16,664 nt of DNA from Clostridia bacterium (GTDB lineage: Bacteria; Bacillota; Clostridia; Christensenellales; UBA1242): NCBI GenBank assembly GCA_017443885.1, contig JAFSXW010000078.1, forward strand, positions 1 through 16,664, given 5' to 3'. Positions within the stretch are counted from its first letter, which is position 1. Each line of letters opens with the position of its first letter. Position numbers and translations under genes: made by a program. Shown one piece after another: positions 9,801-16,557 of the stretch. The notes under the pieces are model-generated. The model ran no database searches. It worked only from the letters and a program-made list of their open reading frames with translations, and had not been told where the DNA came from.

Positions 9801-9868
9801 TTTCGTTTTCCCCTTTTTGTTTTAGTTTACCAAAATCTTGCAATTAATATTTATTTTATATTAATTAT

Positions 9869-9898
9869 ATAATATCATTACAGGCGAAAGGGTGTCAA
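9869..9898 (-). promoter_or_regulatory. Promoter of the giant surface-protein gene
   Basis: Read on the minus strand: a perfect -35 TTGACA (9893-9898), an 18-bp spacer and -10 TATTAT (9869-9874) preceded by TGA, an extended -10. Transcription would start near 9862, giving a leader of about 62 nt before the TTG start with its GGGG ribosome binding site. Confidence 0.75.
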
Positions 9899-9986
9899 AC
9901 AAATAATAATGTTTTTCGTCAAAAAAAGATTAAATTTTATTTATTTTAAAGCCCAAAAACCAATCAAATAAAAATTAAAAAGTCGC

Positions 9987-10015
9987 TTTACACCATTAAA
10001 ATTCTATGATATACT
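9987..10015 (+). promoter_or_regulatory. Promoter of leuS
   Basis: -35 TTTACA (9987-9992), a 17-bp spacer and -10 TATACT (10010-10015) with an extended TGA immediately before it. This is a near-consensus housekeeping sigma promoter. The transcript would start near 10022, leaving about 86 nt of leader, too short for a standard T-box element. Confidence 0.75.
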
Positions 10016-10107
10016 ACTAATGTAATTGTTTGGTTTTTATTAGCAAAAACAGAGTTTAACAAAAACGCACTTTTTTCTAATAAAAGCAGTTTCTAAGGAG
10101 AACATTA

Positions 10108-12525
10108 ATGAAACAATATAATCATCAAGAAATAGAGAAAAAATGGCAAGATATTTGGGAAAAAGAGCATAGATTTGAAGTTAAAAATCACGAAGATAAT
10201 AAAGAAAATGCCTATGTTTTAATAGAATTTCCATATCCTTCTGGGAAAGGTCTTCATGTTGGCCACATAAGGTCTTATTCTGCCCTAGATGCCGTTGCAA
10301 GAAAAAAACGCATGCAAGGCTATAATGTTCTTTTCCCAATGGGAACAGATAGTTTTGGGCTTGAAGCCGAAAGAACAGCAATAAAAGAGCATAAACTCCC
10401 ACAAGAAATTGTAAGCAGAAATATTGCAACATTTAAAGAGCAATTAAAAATGGTTGGGCTAAGCGTTGATTGGAGCCGTGAAATCTCCACTAGCGACCCT
10501 TCATACTATAAATGGACCCAATGGCTATTTTTGCAATTTGTAAAACATGGGCTTGCCGAAAAGCAAGAAACCACTGTAAACTTCTGCCCTAATTGTGGAG
10601 TGCTAGCAAACGAAGAAGTTGAAAATGGCAAATGCGTTCAATGTGGCGCAGAAACCACCCAAAAGCCAAAAGCACAATGGGTTTTAAAAATGACAAAATA
10701 TGCCGAACGCCTAGCAGATGATCTTAAAGACACTGATTATATGGAACACATAAAAACCAGCCAGATAAACTGGATTGGCAAAAGCGAAGGAACAGAAGTT
10801 AAATTTGATATTGAAGGTGGGGGAAGTTTTAAAATTTTCACCACTTGCATAGAAACAATTTATGGCATCACTTTTATGGTGCTTGCGCCAGAAAATAAAC
10901 TTGTGGATAGCCTAAAAAATCGCATTTTAAACTGGAACGAAGTTGAAGAATACCGAAAACAAGCTAGCAAAAAGAGCGATTTTGAACGCACAGAAATGGC
11001 GAAAACAAAAACTGGCTGTATTCTTAGTGGAATATATGCAATCAACCCTGTAAATGGGAAAAAAGTGCCCGTTTACATTAGCGATTTTGTGCTAGCTAGC
11101 TATGGCACTGGCGCCGTTATGGCAGTTCCAACTCATGATGCTCGCGATTATGAATTTGCCAAAGCAAAAAATATTGAAATGATTGAAGTAATCAGTGGCG
11201 GAAATGTGGCAGAAAAAGCCTATGAAAAACAAGAATACTTGCAAAAAGACAGTATTTTAATAAACAGTGGCAAATTTTCTGGTCTAAAAGTTAGCGAAGC
11301 CAAAAAAGCAATAACTGATTATTTAATAAATCTAGGCGTTGCAGAAAAAAAGATAAACTTTAAAATGAGAGATTGGATTTTCTCTCGCCAGCGCTATTGG
11401 GGCGAACCAATTCCAATGATTCATTGCGATCATTGTGGCTGGGTGCCAGTAAACGAAGAAGATTTACCAATCACCCTCCCTATTGTGGAGAGTTATGATG
11501 TAACTAAAGACGGCGAAAGTCCACTTTCAAAAATCGAAAGTTTTGTAAACACAACTTGCCCAAAATGCAAAGGAAAAGCAAAAAGAGAAACCGACACAAT
11601 GCCTGGCTGGGCTGGTTCTAGCTGGTATTATATGCGTTATTGCGATCCACATAACGATAAGGAATTTGCTAGCCTAGATGCTCTTTCTGCTTGGCTTCCT
11701 GTTGGGCTTTATAACGGCGGAAACGAGCACACTTGCAGACACCTTCTTTATGCAAGATTTTGGAATAAGTTTTTCTATGATATTGGCATAAGCCCAGTTT
11801 CAGAGCCATTTAAAAATAGAATTAGTCAGGGAATTGTGCTTGGCTCAAATGGCGTTAAAATGAGCAAAAGCCTTGGAAATGTGGTAGATCCAAGAGAAGT
11901 AATTAAAGAATACGGCGCAGATAGTATTCGTGTTTGGGAAGCCTTTATGGGAGACTATTTCGAAACAGTAAACTGGAACGATGACGGCGTTAAATCTGCA
12001 AATAGGCTAATAAATAGAATTTGGAATATGCAAGAATTTTTAACCGAAGGCACCGAGTTTTCAAAAGAACTTAATTTTAGCCTAAACTTTGCCATAGATA
12101 AAGTTACAAGCGATATTGATAATGTTAAATTCAACACTGCTATTTCAACCATCATGAGCCTAGTAAATGAAATTTATAGCAATAAAAAAATCAACAAGGC
12201 CGAATATAAAACTTTAATCACTCTTTTAAGCCCATTTGCACCACATGTTTGCGAAGAACTTTACACCATTTGCAACTTTGGAACAAGTATGAAAGATGCA
12301 ACATGGCCAGTTGCAGATAAAAAAGCATTAATTAAAGACACAATCGAGCTTCCAGTTCAAGTGGCAGGCAAAGTTAGAGGAAAAATAACCGTTTCAAACT
12401 CTGCTTCACAAGAAGAGGCAGTGGCTGTTGCTCTTGAAAACGAAGATGTCAAAAAATATTCTAATGGCCTAAATCCTAAAAAAGTTATTTATGTTGCCGG
12501 AAGAATTTTAAACTTAATCTTTTAA
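10108..12525 (+). CDS. leuS: Leucyl-tRNA synthetase
   Basis: Class I synthetase that attaches leucine to tRNA-Leu in the cytoplasm, 805 residues, about the length of the Bacillus subtilis enzyme. The ATG has AAGGAG (10095-10100) seven bases upstream. The HIGH-type signature is H50-V-G-H53 within FPYPSGKGLHVGH. A zinc ribbon has C160/C163 and C176/C179. The CP1 editing domain ends with the conserved GTGAVMAVP segment and H343-D344-A-R-D347. The catalytic core resumes at WIFSRQRYWGEPIP (from about residue 423). A second Cys-X2-Cys pair set follows (HCDHCG; TTCPKC), then the KMSKS loop at 584-588, the anticodon-binding helical region and the C-terminal leucine-specific domain with VAGKVRGKI. An oddity is the threonine-rich editing motif, which reads TTCIET (245-250) instead of the usual TTRPDT. 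Monocistronic: own promoter upstream and a terminator 70 bp downstream. Confidence 0.98.
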   Translation: MKQYNHQEIEKKWQDIWEKEHRFEVKNHEDNKENAYVLIEFPYPSGKGLHVGHIRSYSALDAVARKKRMQGYNVLFPMGTDSFGLEAERTAIKEHKLPQEIVSRNIATFKEQLKMVGLSVDWSREISTSDPSYYKWTQWLFLQFVKHGLAEKQETTVNFCPNCGVLANEEVENGKCVQCGAETTQKPKAQWVLKMTKYAERLADDLKDTDYMEHIKTSQINWIGKSEGTEVKFDIEGGGSFKIFTTCIETIYGITFMVLAPENKLVDSLKNRILNWNEVEEYRKQASKKSDFERTEMAKTKTGCILSGIYAINPVNGKKVPVYISDFVLASYGTGAVMAVPTHDARDYEFAKAKNIEMIEVISGGNVAEKAYEKQEYLQKDSILINSGKFSGLKVSEAKKAITDYLINLGVAEKKINFKMRDWIFSRQRYWGEPIPMIHCDHCGWVPVNEEDLPITLPIVESYDVTKDGESPLSKIESFVNTTCPKCKGKAKRETDTMPGWAGSSWYYMRYCDPHNDKEFASLDALSAWLPVGLYNGGNEHTCRHLLYARFWNKFFYDIGISPVSEPFKNRISQGIVLGSNGVKMSKSLGNVVDPREVIKEYGADSIRVWEAFMGDYFETVNWNDDGVKSANRLINRIWNMQEFLTEGTEFSKELNFSLNFAIDKVTSDIDNVKFNTAISTIMSLVNEIYSNKKINKAEYKTLITLLSPFAPHVCEELYTICNFGTSMKDATWPVADKKALIKDTIELPVQVAGKVRGKITVSNSASQEEAVAVALENEDVKKYSNGLNPKKVIYVAGRILNLIF

Positions 12526-12595
12526 ATCAAAAATAAAAAAACATTAATCAAACACAATTAAAATAATAAGTAAACAACATTTTTACTAATAAAAT

Positions 12596-12626
12596 AAACG
12601 CAAAATTATAACATTTTGCGTTTTTT
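12596..12626 (+). terminator. Intrinsic terminator after leuS, possibly bidirectional
   Basis: An 11-bp stem (12596-12606 with 12613-12623, core AACGCAAAAT/ATTTTGCGTT), a 6-nt loop and a T-run at 12621-12626. Read on the minus strand the stem is followed by a T-rich stretch, so it could also stop transcripts of the converging vanW-cca-microprotein group. Confidence 0.8.
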
Positions 12627-12771
12627 ATTGCATTTTTTAATTAAAATCACTTAATTATATAGCTAAAATTGCAAAAACAACTAAAAAAGCATTAAATATC
12701 CAACCTAAAACACCATACTCGTTTGCAAATTAAGCCAAAAATATGAAATATTTAGTTTGAAATTAAAATAT

Positions 12772-12927
12772 TTACTCAAATTCTTTTGTTTTAATAGGTC
12801 TATATCCTTGCAATTTAGGATTAGATATTTCAACAAATGTTTTTTTCTTTCTGCCAAATTTAACTAATAAAAGAATGCTAAAAGTTAAGCATAAAATCAC
12901 AAAAGCTAATTCAAAATAAAAAACCAT
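12772..12927 (-). CDS. Predicted single-pass membrane microprotein, 51 residues
   Basis: The ATG at 12927 is preceded by a consensus ribosome binding site AGGAGG (12933-12938) five bases upstream, the strongest in the window; this is the main evidence that this short frame is real. It encodes 51 residues and ends in TAA. Residues 3-23 are one hydrophobic helix (FYFELAFVILCLTFSILLLV), followed at once by KFGRKKK, so by the positive-inside rule the N-terminus faces outward and the short basic/acidic tail (to KTKEFE) is cytoplasmic. It starts 52 bp after the CCA-enzyme gene stop on the same strand and is probably co-transcribed with it. I recognise no family and no function can be assigned. Confidence 0.72.
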   Translation of the reverse strand: MVFYFELAFVILCLTFSILLLVKFGRKKKTFVEISNPKLQGYRPIKTKEFE

Positions 12928-12932
12928 ATTCA

Positions 12933-12938
12933 CCTCCT
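12933..12938 (-). promoter_or_regulatory. Consensus Shine-Dalgarno site of the membrane microprotein
   Basis: AAGGAGGTG on the minus strand (12931-12939), five bases from the AGGAGG core to the ATG. Its quality contrasts with the absent RBS of the two genes upstream (CCA enzyme and VanW-family), and supports translation of the short frame. Confidence 0.8.
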
Positions 12939-12979
12939 TAATAATTTTCCTTGGTGTCTATGATTTTTTATCGTAAAAA

Positions 12980-14074
12980 CTAATTTTTTATTTTTTCTAT
13001 TGTTTTTATAATACTAGCGTTTTTTACATTATAAAATATCTCTATTTGCTTGCATGTTTTAAGTGCTTCTTCTTTGGTTATCTTATTATCAACTAAATAA
13101 TTAATAATTTCAATCGGTTTTAATCGCTTTTTTGTAAAAAATGCGATATTTTTTAAGGTTTTTTGCAGATTTTTGCAGTTTTCGCTTTCTTTATAATTTT
13201 CTAATATAAAATTAAGAAGCCCACTAACACCGGCATCTTCAATATTGTTTTGTTTGCAAAAATTAACTAAAAATGCAATTTTATAATCATTATCTATCTT
13301 TAAAATGTTATCTAAAATTTTATAAAATTTAATATTACTATTTAAAAATGGATATATGCCTGGGAAAACATATTTTAAAACATTAGCATCATTTAAGAAA
13401 CTAAATAGCCTTATATTCTCTTTCCCATTAAAAACAATTTTATATATCTCCTTATTTTTTCGCTGTTGCTTTAAGTTTAATAATAGTTGTGCGTTTTCAC
13501 TAATAGCGCTTTTAAGTTCTTCGTCTAAACTAAAATTTAATGTCACTGCTAGCCTTATTGCTCTTAGAATTCGCTCACTGTCTTCTTTTATTCTTTCTCT
13601 GGCATTTCCTATCGTTTTCACAATTTTATTATTTAAATCTTCTATGCCATTATGAAAATCTAAAATTCGTTCGTGGTTAATATCATAATAAAGTGCATTA
13701 ATTGTAAAATCTCTTCTAAGGCTATCTTCTTTTGCATTTAAAATAAATTCAACATAAGCTGGATAATGATTTCCACTTTGGTTATAACTTTCTTTTCTAA
13801 ATGTTGCATGCTCGTATGCTCGATTGTTAAGATAAATTTTTGCCACACCCATTTGATTTGAAATTGGGGTAACAATAGCACCACAATCTTTTGAAAATTC
13901 TAGTAACTCACTAGTCCTTGCGCTAGAAGCTAAATCTATATCTAATAGATCTTCTTCTTTTACGCCTATTAATCTATCACGAACAAACCCACCAACAATA
14001 TAAAGCCTTATTCCTTCATGCTCGATTAGATTTGCAAAATTTAATAAGCTTTTATTTTCACTTAAAATTTTCAT
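12980..14074 (-). CDS. cca: CCA-adding enzyme / class II tRNA nucleotidyltransferase
   Basis: Adds or repairs the 3'-CCA end of tRNAs in the cytoplasm without a nucleic acid template. The 364 residues show the class II order: GGFVRD (28-33), the metal-binding D45-I-D47, RRDFTINA (120-127, motif B with the ribose-sensing Arg-Arg-Asp), a flexible region around DFHNG (139-143), E164-D-S-E-R168 (the EDxxR amino-acid template that pairs with incoming CTP/ATP) and RILRAIRLA. A helical neck/body/tail fills the rest. It is a little shorter than the Bacillus enzyme (397) and shows no HD phosphohydrolase domain. The EDxxR motif favours a CCA-adding enzyme over poly(A) polymerase. No ribosome binding site precedes the ATG; a TATAAT box lies six bases upstream, so the mRNA is probably leaderless. 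The microprotein gene follows after 52 bp; the VanW-family gene lies 97 bp upstream. Confidence 0.93.
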   Translation of the reverse strand: MKILSENKSLLNFANLIEHEGIRLYIVGGFVRDRLIGVKEEDLLDIDLASSARTSELLEFSKDCGAIVTPISNQMGVAKIYLNNRAYEHATFRKESYNQSGNHYPAYVEFILNAKEDSLRRDFTINALYYDINHERILDFHNGIEDLNNKIVKTIGNARERIKEDSERILRAIRLAVTLNFSLDEELKSAISENAQLLLNLKQQRKNKEIYKIVFNGKENIRLFSFLNDANVLKYVFPGIYPFLNSNIKFYKILDNILKIDNDYKIAFLVNFCKQNNIEDAGVSGLLNFILENYKESENCKNLQKTLKNIAFFTKKRLKPIEIINYLVDNKITKEEALKTCKQIEIFYNVKNASIIKTIEKIKN

Positions 14075-14080
14075 AATTAA

Positions 14081-14108
14081 ATTATATCATAAAACAATAA
14101 TTTCACAA
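14081..14108 (-). promoter_or_regulatory. Promoter of the CCA-adding enzyme gene, placing the transcript start at the ATG
   Basis: On the minus strand: a perfect -10 TATAAT (14081-14086) with extended TGA before it, a 16-bp spacer and a moderate -35 TTGTGA (14103-14108). The -10 ends six bases before the ATG, so the normal start distance puts +1 on or next to the A of the start codon. No Shine-Dalgarno sequence exists in between. Confidence 0.65.
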
Positions 14109-14171
14109 AACAAAATCACACTTGTAAAAAACGCAAATTTTAATATAAAATATGTAAAAATAGGCGATATT

Positions 14172-15494
14172 TTAACTATTTTTTACAATTTTAACTCCAC
14201 GAACGCTGTTATAAACATTGTGCCTAATCTTTTCTGTTTTTTCTAAAACACCATTTTTATAATACTCTAGATACCCTTCACTTTCTACCCTATTCTTTGG
14301 ATATGTTTTATAAATATAATCTTCATTTTTAAAATCATATTCTTCTTCGCTAGCATAAATAACTTCATCATCAAGTGGTGGTTTTTCGCTAATAACTTCA
14401 CTCCTTCGTAAAATTTTATACTCATTTTTTGCACCATAAACAAACACAGAGCAAGTTACTCCATCACACTTAGTAGCAAAAGTTATGGGCATATCAGTAT
14501 TGTTTTTAATTTTTAAATCGCTACTCCCAAAATTTACCATTGCATCAAAACTCGGTGCTATGTAATTAACTTTTAGGCTATGTGGATTTGCTTCTAAAAC
14601 ACTAAGACCAGAAACTAGGCATGCATTATAAAGTGTTGTGCTTGCTTGGCACACTCCCCCACCAACGCCCTCAACAAATTCTCCATTAACAATAATTTTT
14701 GCTCCGTAATATCCATTTTCTTCGCTTCGCCTGCCTGTTGTTTCATTAAAACTTAAAATTTCTCCTGGGTATAATGTTAAGCCATCTAATTTACTCATAG
14801 CAAGTTCAATATTAGATTTTCTTTCTGTGTTGCTTGAAACATAAGTAGTGTAAAAACTGCCACGAAGATTAAATGCTTCCATAATTTTTTTATCATCATA
14901 TTCAGGCAATAGAGTTTTATAATTTAAACTAAATAAGTTTAATTTTTCAACCAAATTGTTAAAAATTTGCAAAATTACGCTATTTTTATCAAATTCTTTC
15001 CCATAAATTGCACTTTTTAATTTAACATTTCCACTGTTTACAACTGGCACTAGTTTTGCGTTTTCGCTTTTAACTTCCTTTTTAACTAGTAAGTCATTAA
15101 TAGTTTTTATAAAATCTTCAAAACAAAATTCTAGTGCATAACTTGGCATTATGCCTTTACTTTCTGCATAAGTTAAAAAATTAGCTAATTTTTCTTTGTT
15201 TATATTTTTATCATCACATATATATTTTTCAGCATCACTCCTAACTTTTAAATTTATTTCACTTATTTCATCATCAATTTTGATTTTAATAATTAAAGAA
15301 TTGTTATTTAATGTTAAAGTTTCTTTTGTTTCACTTATTTCAAATTTTCCCTCTGCGCTTGCAACTAAATAAGTGGTTTTTATGGTGCTATGATAGTTAT
15401 AAAAAAACACACCTAATATTAAAAGCACTAAAGTGCACACAAAAATACTATAAAATATTAAGTATATTTTTTTGTTTTTTCTATTGTTTATCAT
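14172..15494 (-). CDS. VanW-family membrane-anchored protein with putative peptidoglycan-binding region
   Basis: 440 residues. Residues 10-33 are a hydrophobic helix after a basic N-terminus (RKNKK), giving a signal anchor with the rest outside the cell. Residues about 50-190 match the position of the PG_binding_4-type region seen in such proteins. The VanW domain spans about 213-355 with the recognisable segments TYVSSNTERKSNI, LYPGEILSFNETTG, GGGVCQASTTLYNA (Cys282) and ANPHSL. A C-terminal beta-rich tail (about 360-440) with YLEYYKNGVLEKTEKIRHN looks like the G5-like extension of many VanW proteins. VanW is named after vancomycin-resistance clusters but is widespread and its activity is unknown; nothing here indicates a resistance locus. 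The start is the only plausible ATG; no RBS is visible. It is divergent from the SpoIID-like gene (103 bp between starts) and upstream of cca. Confidence 0.9.
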   Translation of the reverse strand: MINNRKNKKIYLIFYSIFVCTLVLLILGVFFYNYHSTIKTTYLVASAEGKFEISETKETLTLNNNSLIIKIKIDDEISEINLKVRSDAEKYICDDKNINKEKLANFLTYAESKGIMPSYALEFCFEDFIKTINDLLVKKEVKSENAKLVPVVNSGNVKLKSAIYGKEFDKNSVILQIFNNLVEKLNLFSLNYKTLLPEYDDKKIMEAFNLRGSFYTTYVSSNTERKSNIELAMSKLDGLTLYPGEILSFNETTGRRSEENGYYGAKIIVNGEFVEGVGGGVCQASTTLYNACLVSGLSVLEANPHSLKVNYIAPSFDAMVNFGSSDLKIKNNTDMPITFATKCDGVTCSVFVYGAKNEYKILRRSEVISEKPPLDDEVIYASEEEYDFKNEDYIYKTYPKNRVESEGYLEYYKNGVLEKTEKIRHNVYNSVRGVKIVKNS

Positions 15495-15505
15495 ATTTTT
15501 ATTTT

Positions 15506-15533
15506 TTGCAATAGAAAAATAACTATGTAAAAT
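15506..15533 (+). promoter_or_regulatory. Tentative promoter of the SpoIID-family gene
   Basis: TTGCAA (15506-15511), a 16-bp spacer and TAAAAT (15528-15533), giving a start near 15540 and a leader of about 58 nt. The boxes match the consensus only partly in a very AT-rich spacer, so this is a guess. I found no convincing promoter for the divergent VanW-family gene in the same spacer. Confidence 0.35.
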
Positions 15534-15597
15534 TAACTAATTTTTAGTTTATTAAATAATTCTTTTAATTTTGCACATAAATAAATTGAGGTTTTTT

Positions 15598-16521
15598 ATG
15601 AAAAAAATTGTATTTTGTTTTGTTAGCATAATTTTTGCTTCAATGCTATTTGTTGCATGCGATAACACTAGTCTTTATGGTGGCTTTGGTGGAAATTTAG
15701 GCGAACCAGAAATTAGGGTTTACAACACCCAAACGAAAACCACCAGCACTCTAGATTTAGAAGAATATGTTGCAGGCGTGGTTGCCGGCGAAGTTTACAA
15801 CACATGGAACGAAGAGGCACTAAAAGTTCAAAGCGTGTTAGCACGCACATATGCACTTAAATATATAGAAGATAATCCCGAAATTTATAAAGAGAAAGGC
15901 ATTAGCACAAACATAACAGACGCCCAAAACTACGACACTTCCACAATAAACGATAAAATTAAAAACGCAGTTAGAGCAACTAAGGGCGAAGTGATAACGC
16001 ATAATGGGAATTTAATAAACGCCTATTTTCATAGCAACAGTGGTGGAAAAACAACATCAACAAAAAGTGCCTTTAATAATTTTGAAAAAGAGCCAGACTA
16101 TATAAAAATAGTAACTTCACCAGAAAATAAAGAAAATAGCAAAAATTATGAATGGTCTTATTCATTTTCAAAAAGTGAAATGCTAGTTGCGCTAAACAAA
16201 ATGGGCATTAGTGTTTCAAATGTTTCAAGCATAAAACTTGGCGAAAAAGATGAAAGTGGAAGGTGTTTAACTTTAATTATTGGTTCTAAAGAAGTTTCAA
16301 CCAACACACTACGATTTAATTTAGGAACAACCAAAATGCGTTCTACATTTTTAACAGGTGCCACAATTTCAGGTAGTAATATTGTTTTAAGTGGCCTCGG
16401 GTACGGGCACGGCGTTGGCGTTAGCCAATGGGGAAGCCAAATTTTAGCAGAACAAGGAAAAACATATAGCGAAATTTTAAATTACTATTTTAAAGATATT
16501 AATTTAGATAAAATTTATTAA
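15598..16521 (+). CDS. SpoIID/LytB-family peptidoglycan lytic transglycosylase-like lipoprotein
   Basis: 307 residues from the ATG at 15598, which has GAGG (15588-15591) six bases upstream; an in-frame TTG at 15571 would add nine residues but lacks an RBS. The N-terminus is MKK, a hydrophobic stretch, then LFVAC (Cys21), a plausible though imperfect lipobox, so the protein is probably a lipoprotein or membrane-anchored. The SpoIID domain begins at about residue 37: LDLEEYVAGVVAGE (52-65, Glu65 aligning with the catalytic Glu of the family), then WNEEALKVQSVLARTYAL, HSNSGGKT and G270-H-G-V-G-V-S-Q-W-G279. In sporulating bacteria SpoIID cleaves denuded glycan strands during engulfment; LytB-like relatives act in non-sporulators, so the window alone cannot show sporulation. 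The 3' end from 16415 is mirrored in an inverted repeat downstream. Confidence 0.92.
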   Translation: MKKIVFCFVSIIFASMLFVACDNTSLYGGFGGNLGEPEIRVYNTQTKTTSTLDLEEYVAGVVAGEVYNTWNEEALKVQSVLARTYALKYIEDNPEIYKEKGISTNITDAQNYDTSTINDKIKNAVRATKGEVITHNGNLINAYFHSNSGGKTTSTKSAFNNFEKEPDYIKIVTSPENKENSKNYEWSYSFSKSEMLVALNKMGISVSNVSSIKLGEKDESGRCLTLIIGSKEVSTNTLRFNLGTTKMRSTFLTGATISGSNIVLSGLGYGHGVGVSQWGSQILAEQGKTYSEILNYYFKDINLDKIY

Positions 16522-16523
16522 AA

Positions 16524-16555
16524 ACAAAAAGATGCCTAAAGAGGCATCTTTTTGT
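16524..16555. terminator. Symmetric bidirectional intrinsic terminator after the SpoIID-family gene
   Basis: Stem GATGCCT (16531-16537) with AGGCATC (16542-16548), loop AAAG, flanked by an A-tract and T-tract, so that it works in both directions. It sits at the exact centre of the 250-bp inverted repeat. Confidence 0.85.
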
Positions 16556-16557
16556 TT

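Larger units (their letters stand above)
9801..10107. other. Divergent intergenic region between the giant gene and leuS (307 bp)
   Basis: This very AT-rich spacer holds one promoter for each flanking gene, back to back, with 88 bp between their -35 boxes (9899-9986). The inferred 5' leaders are about 62 nt (giant gene) and about 86 nt (leuS). The leuS leader could form a 9-bp AT-rich stem (10035-10043 with 10077-10085), but its RBS at 10095-10100 stays free. I see no coding frame with an RBS, no operator-like palindrome and no T-box signature. Confidence 0.6.

Noticed and set aside
10022..10107. T-box riboswitch before leuS
   Set aside because: The leader is too short and the antiterminator consensus (AGGGTGGNACCGCG-like) is absent.
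10181..10432. Minus-strand frames inside leuS (also 10860-11045 and 11955-12155)
   Set aside because: They are antisense to conserved synthetase motifs and have no translation signals.
13356..13655. Plus-strand frame of 99 codons opposite the CCA-adding enzyme gene
   Set aside because: Antisense to the conserved RRDFTINA and EDSER region; no RBS or recognisable domain.
14172..15494. VanW-family gene as part of a vancomycin-resistance cluster
   Set aside because: No D-Ala-D-Lac ligase, dehydrogenase, dipeptidase or two-component genes are nearby, and the VanW domain is common in non-resistant bacteria.
15571..15597. TTG upstream start for the SpoIID-family gene
   Set aside because: GAGG at 15588-15591 is spaced for the ATG at 15598, and the signal peptide is well formed from there; the TTG has no RBS.
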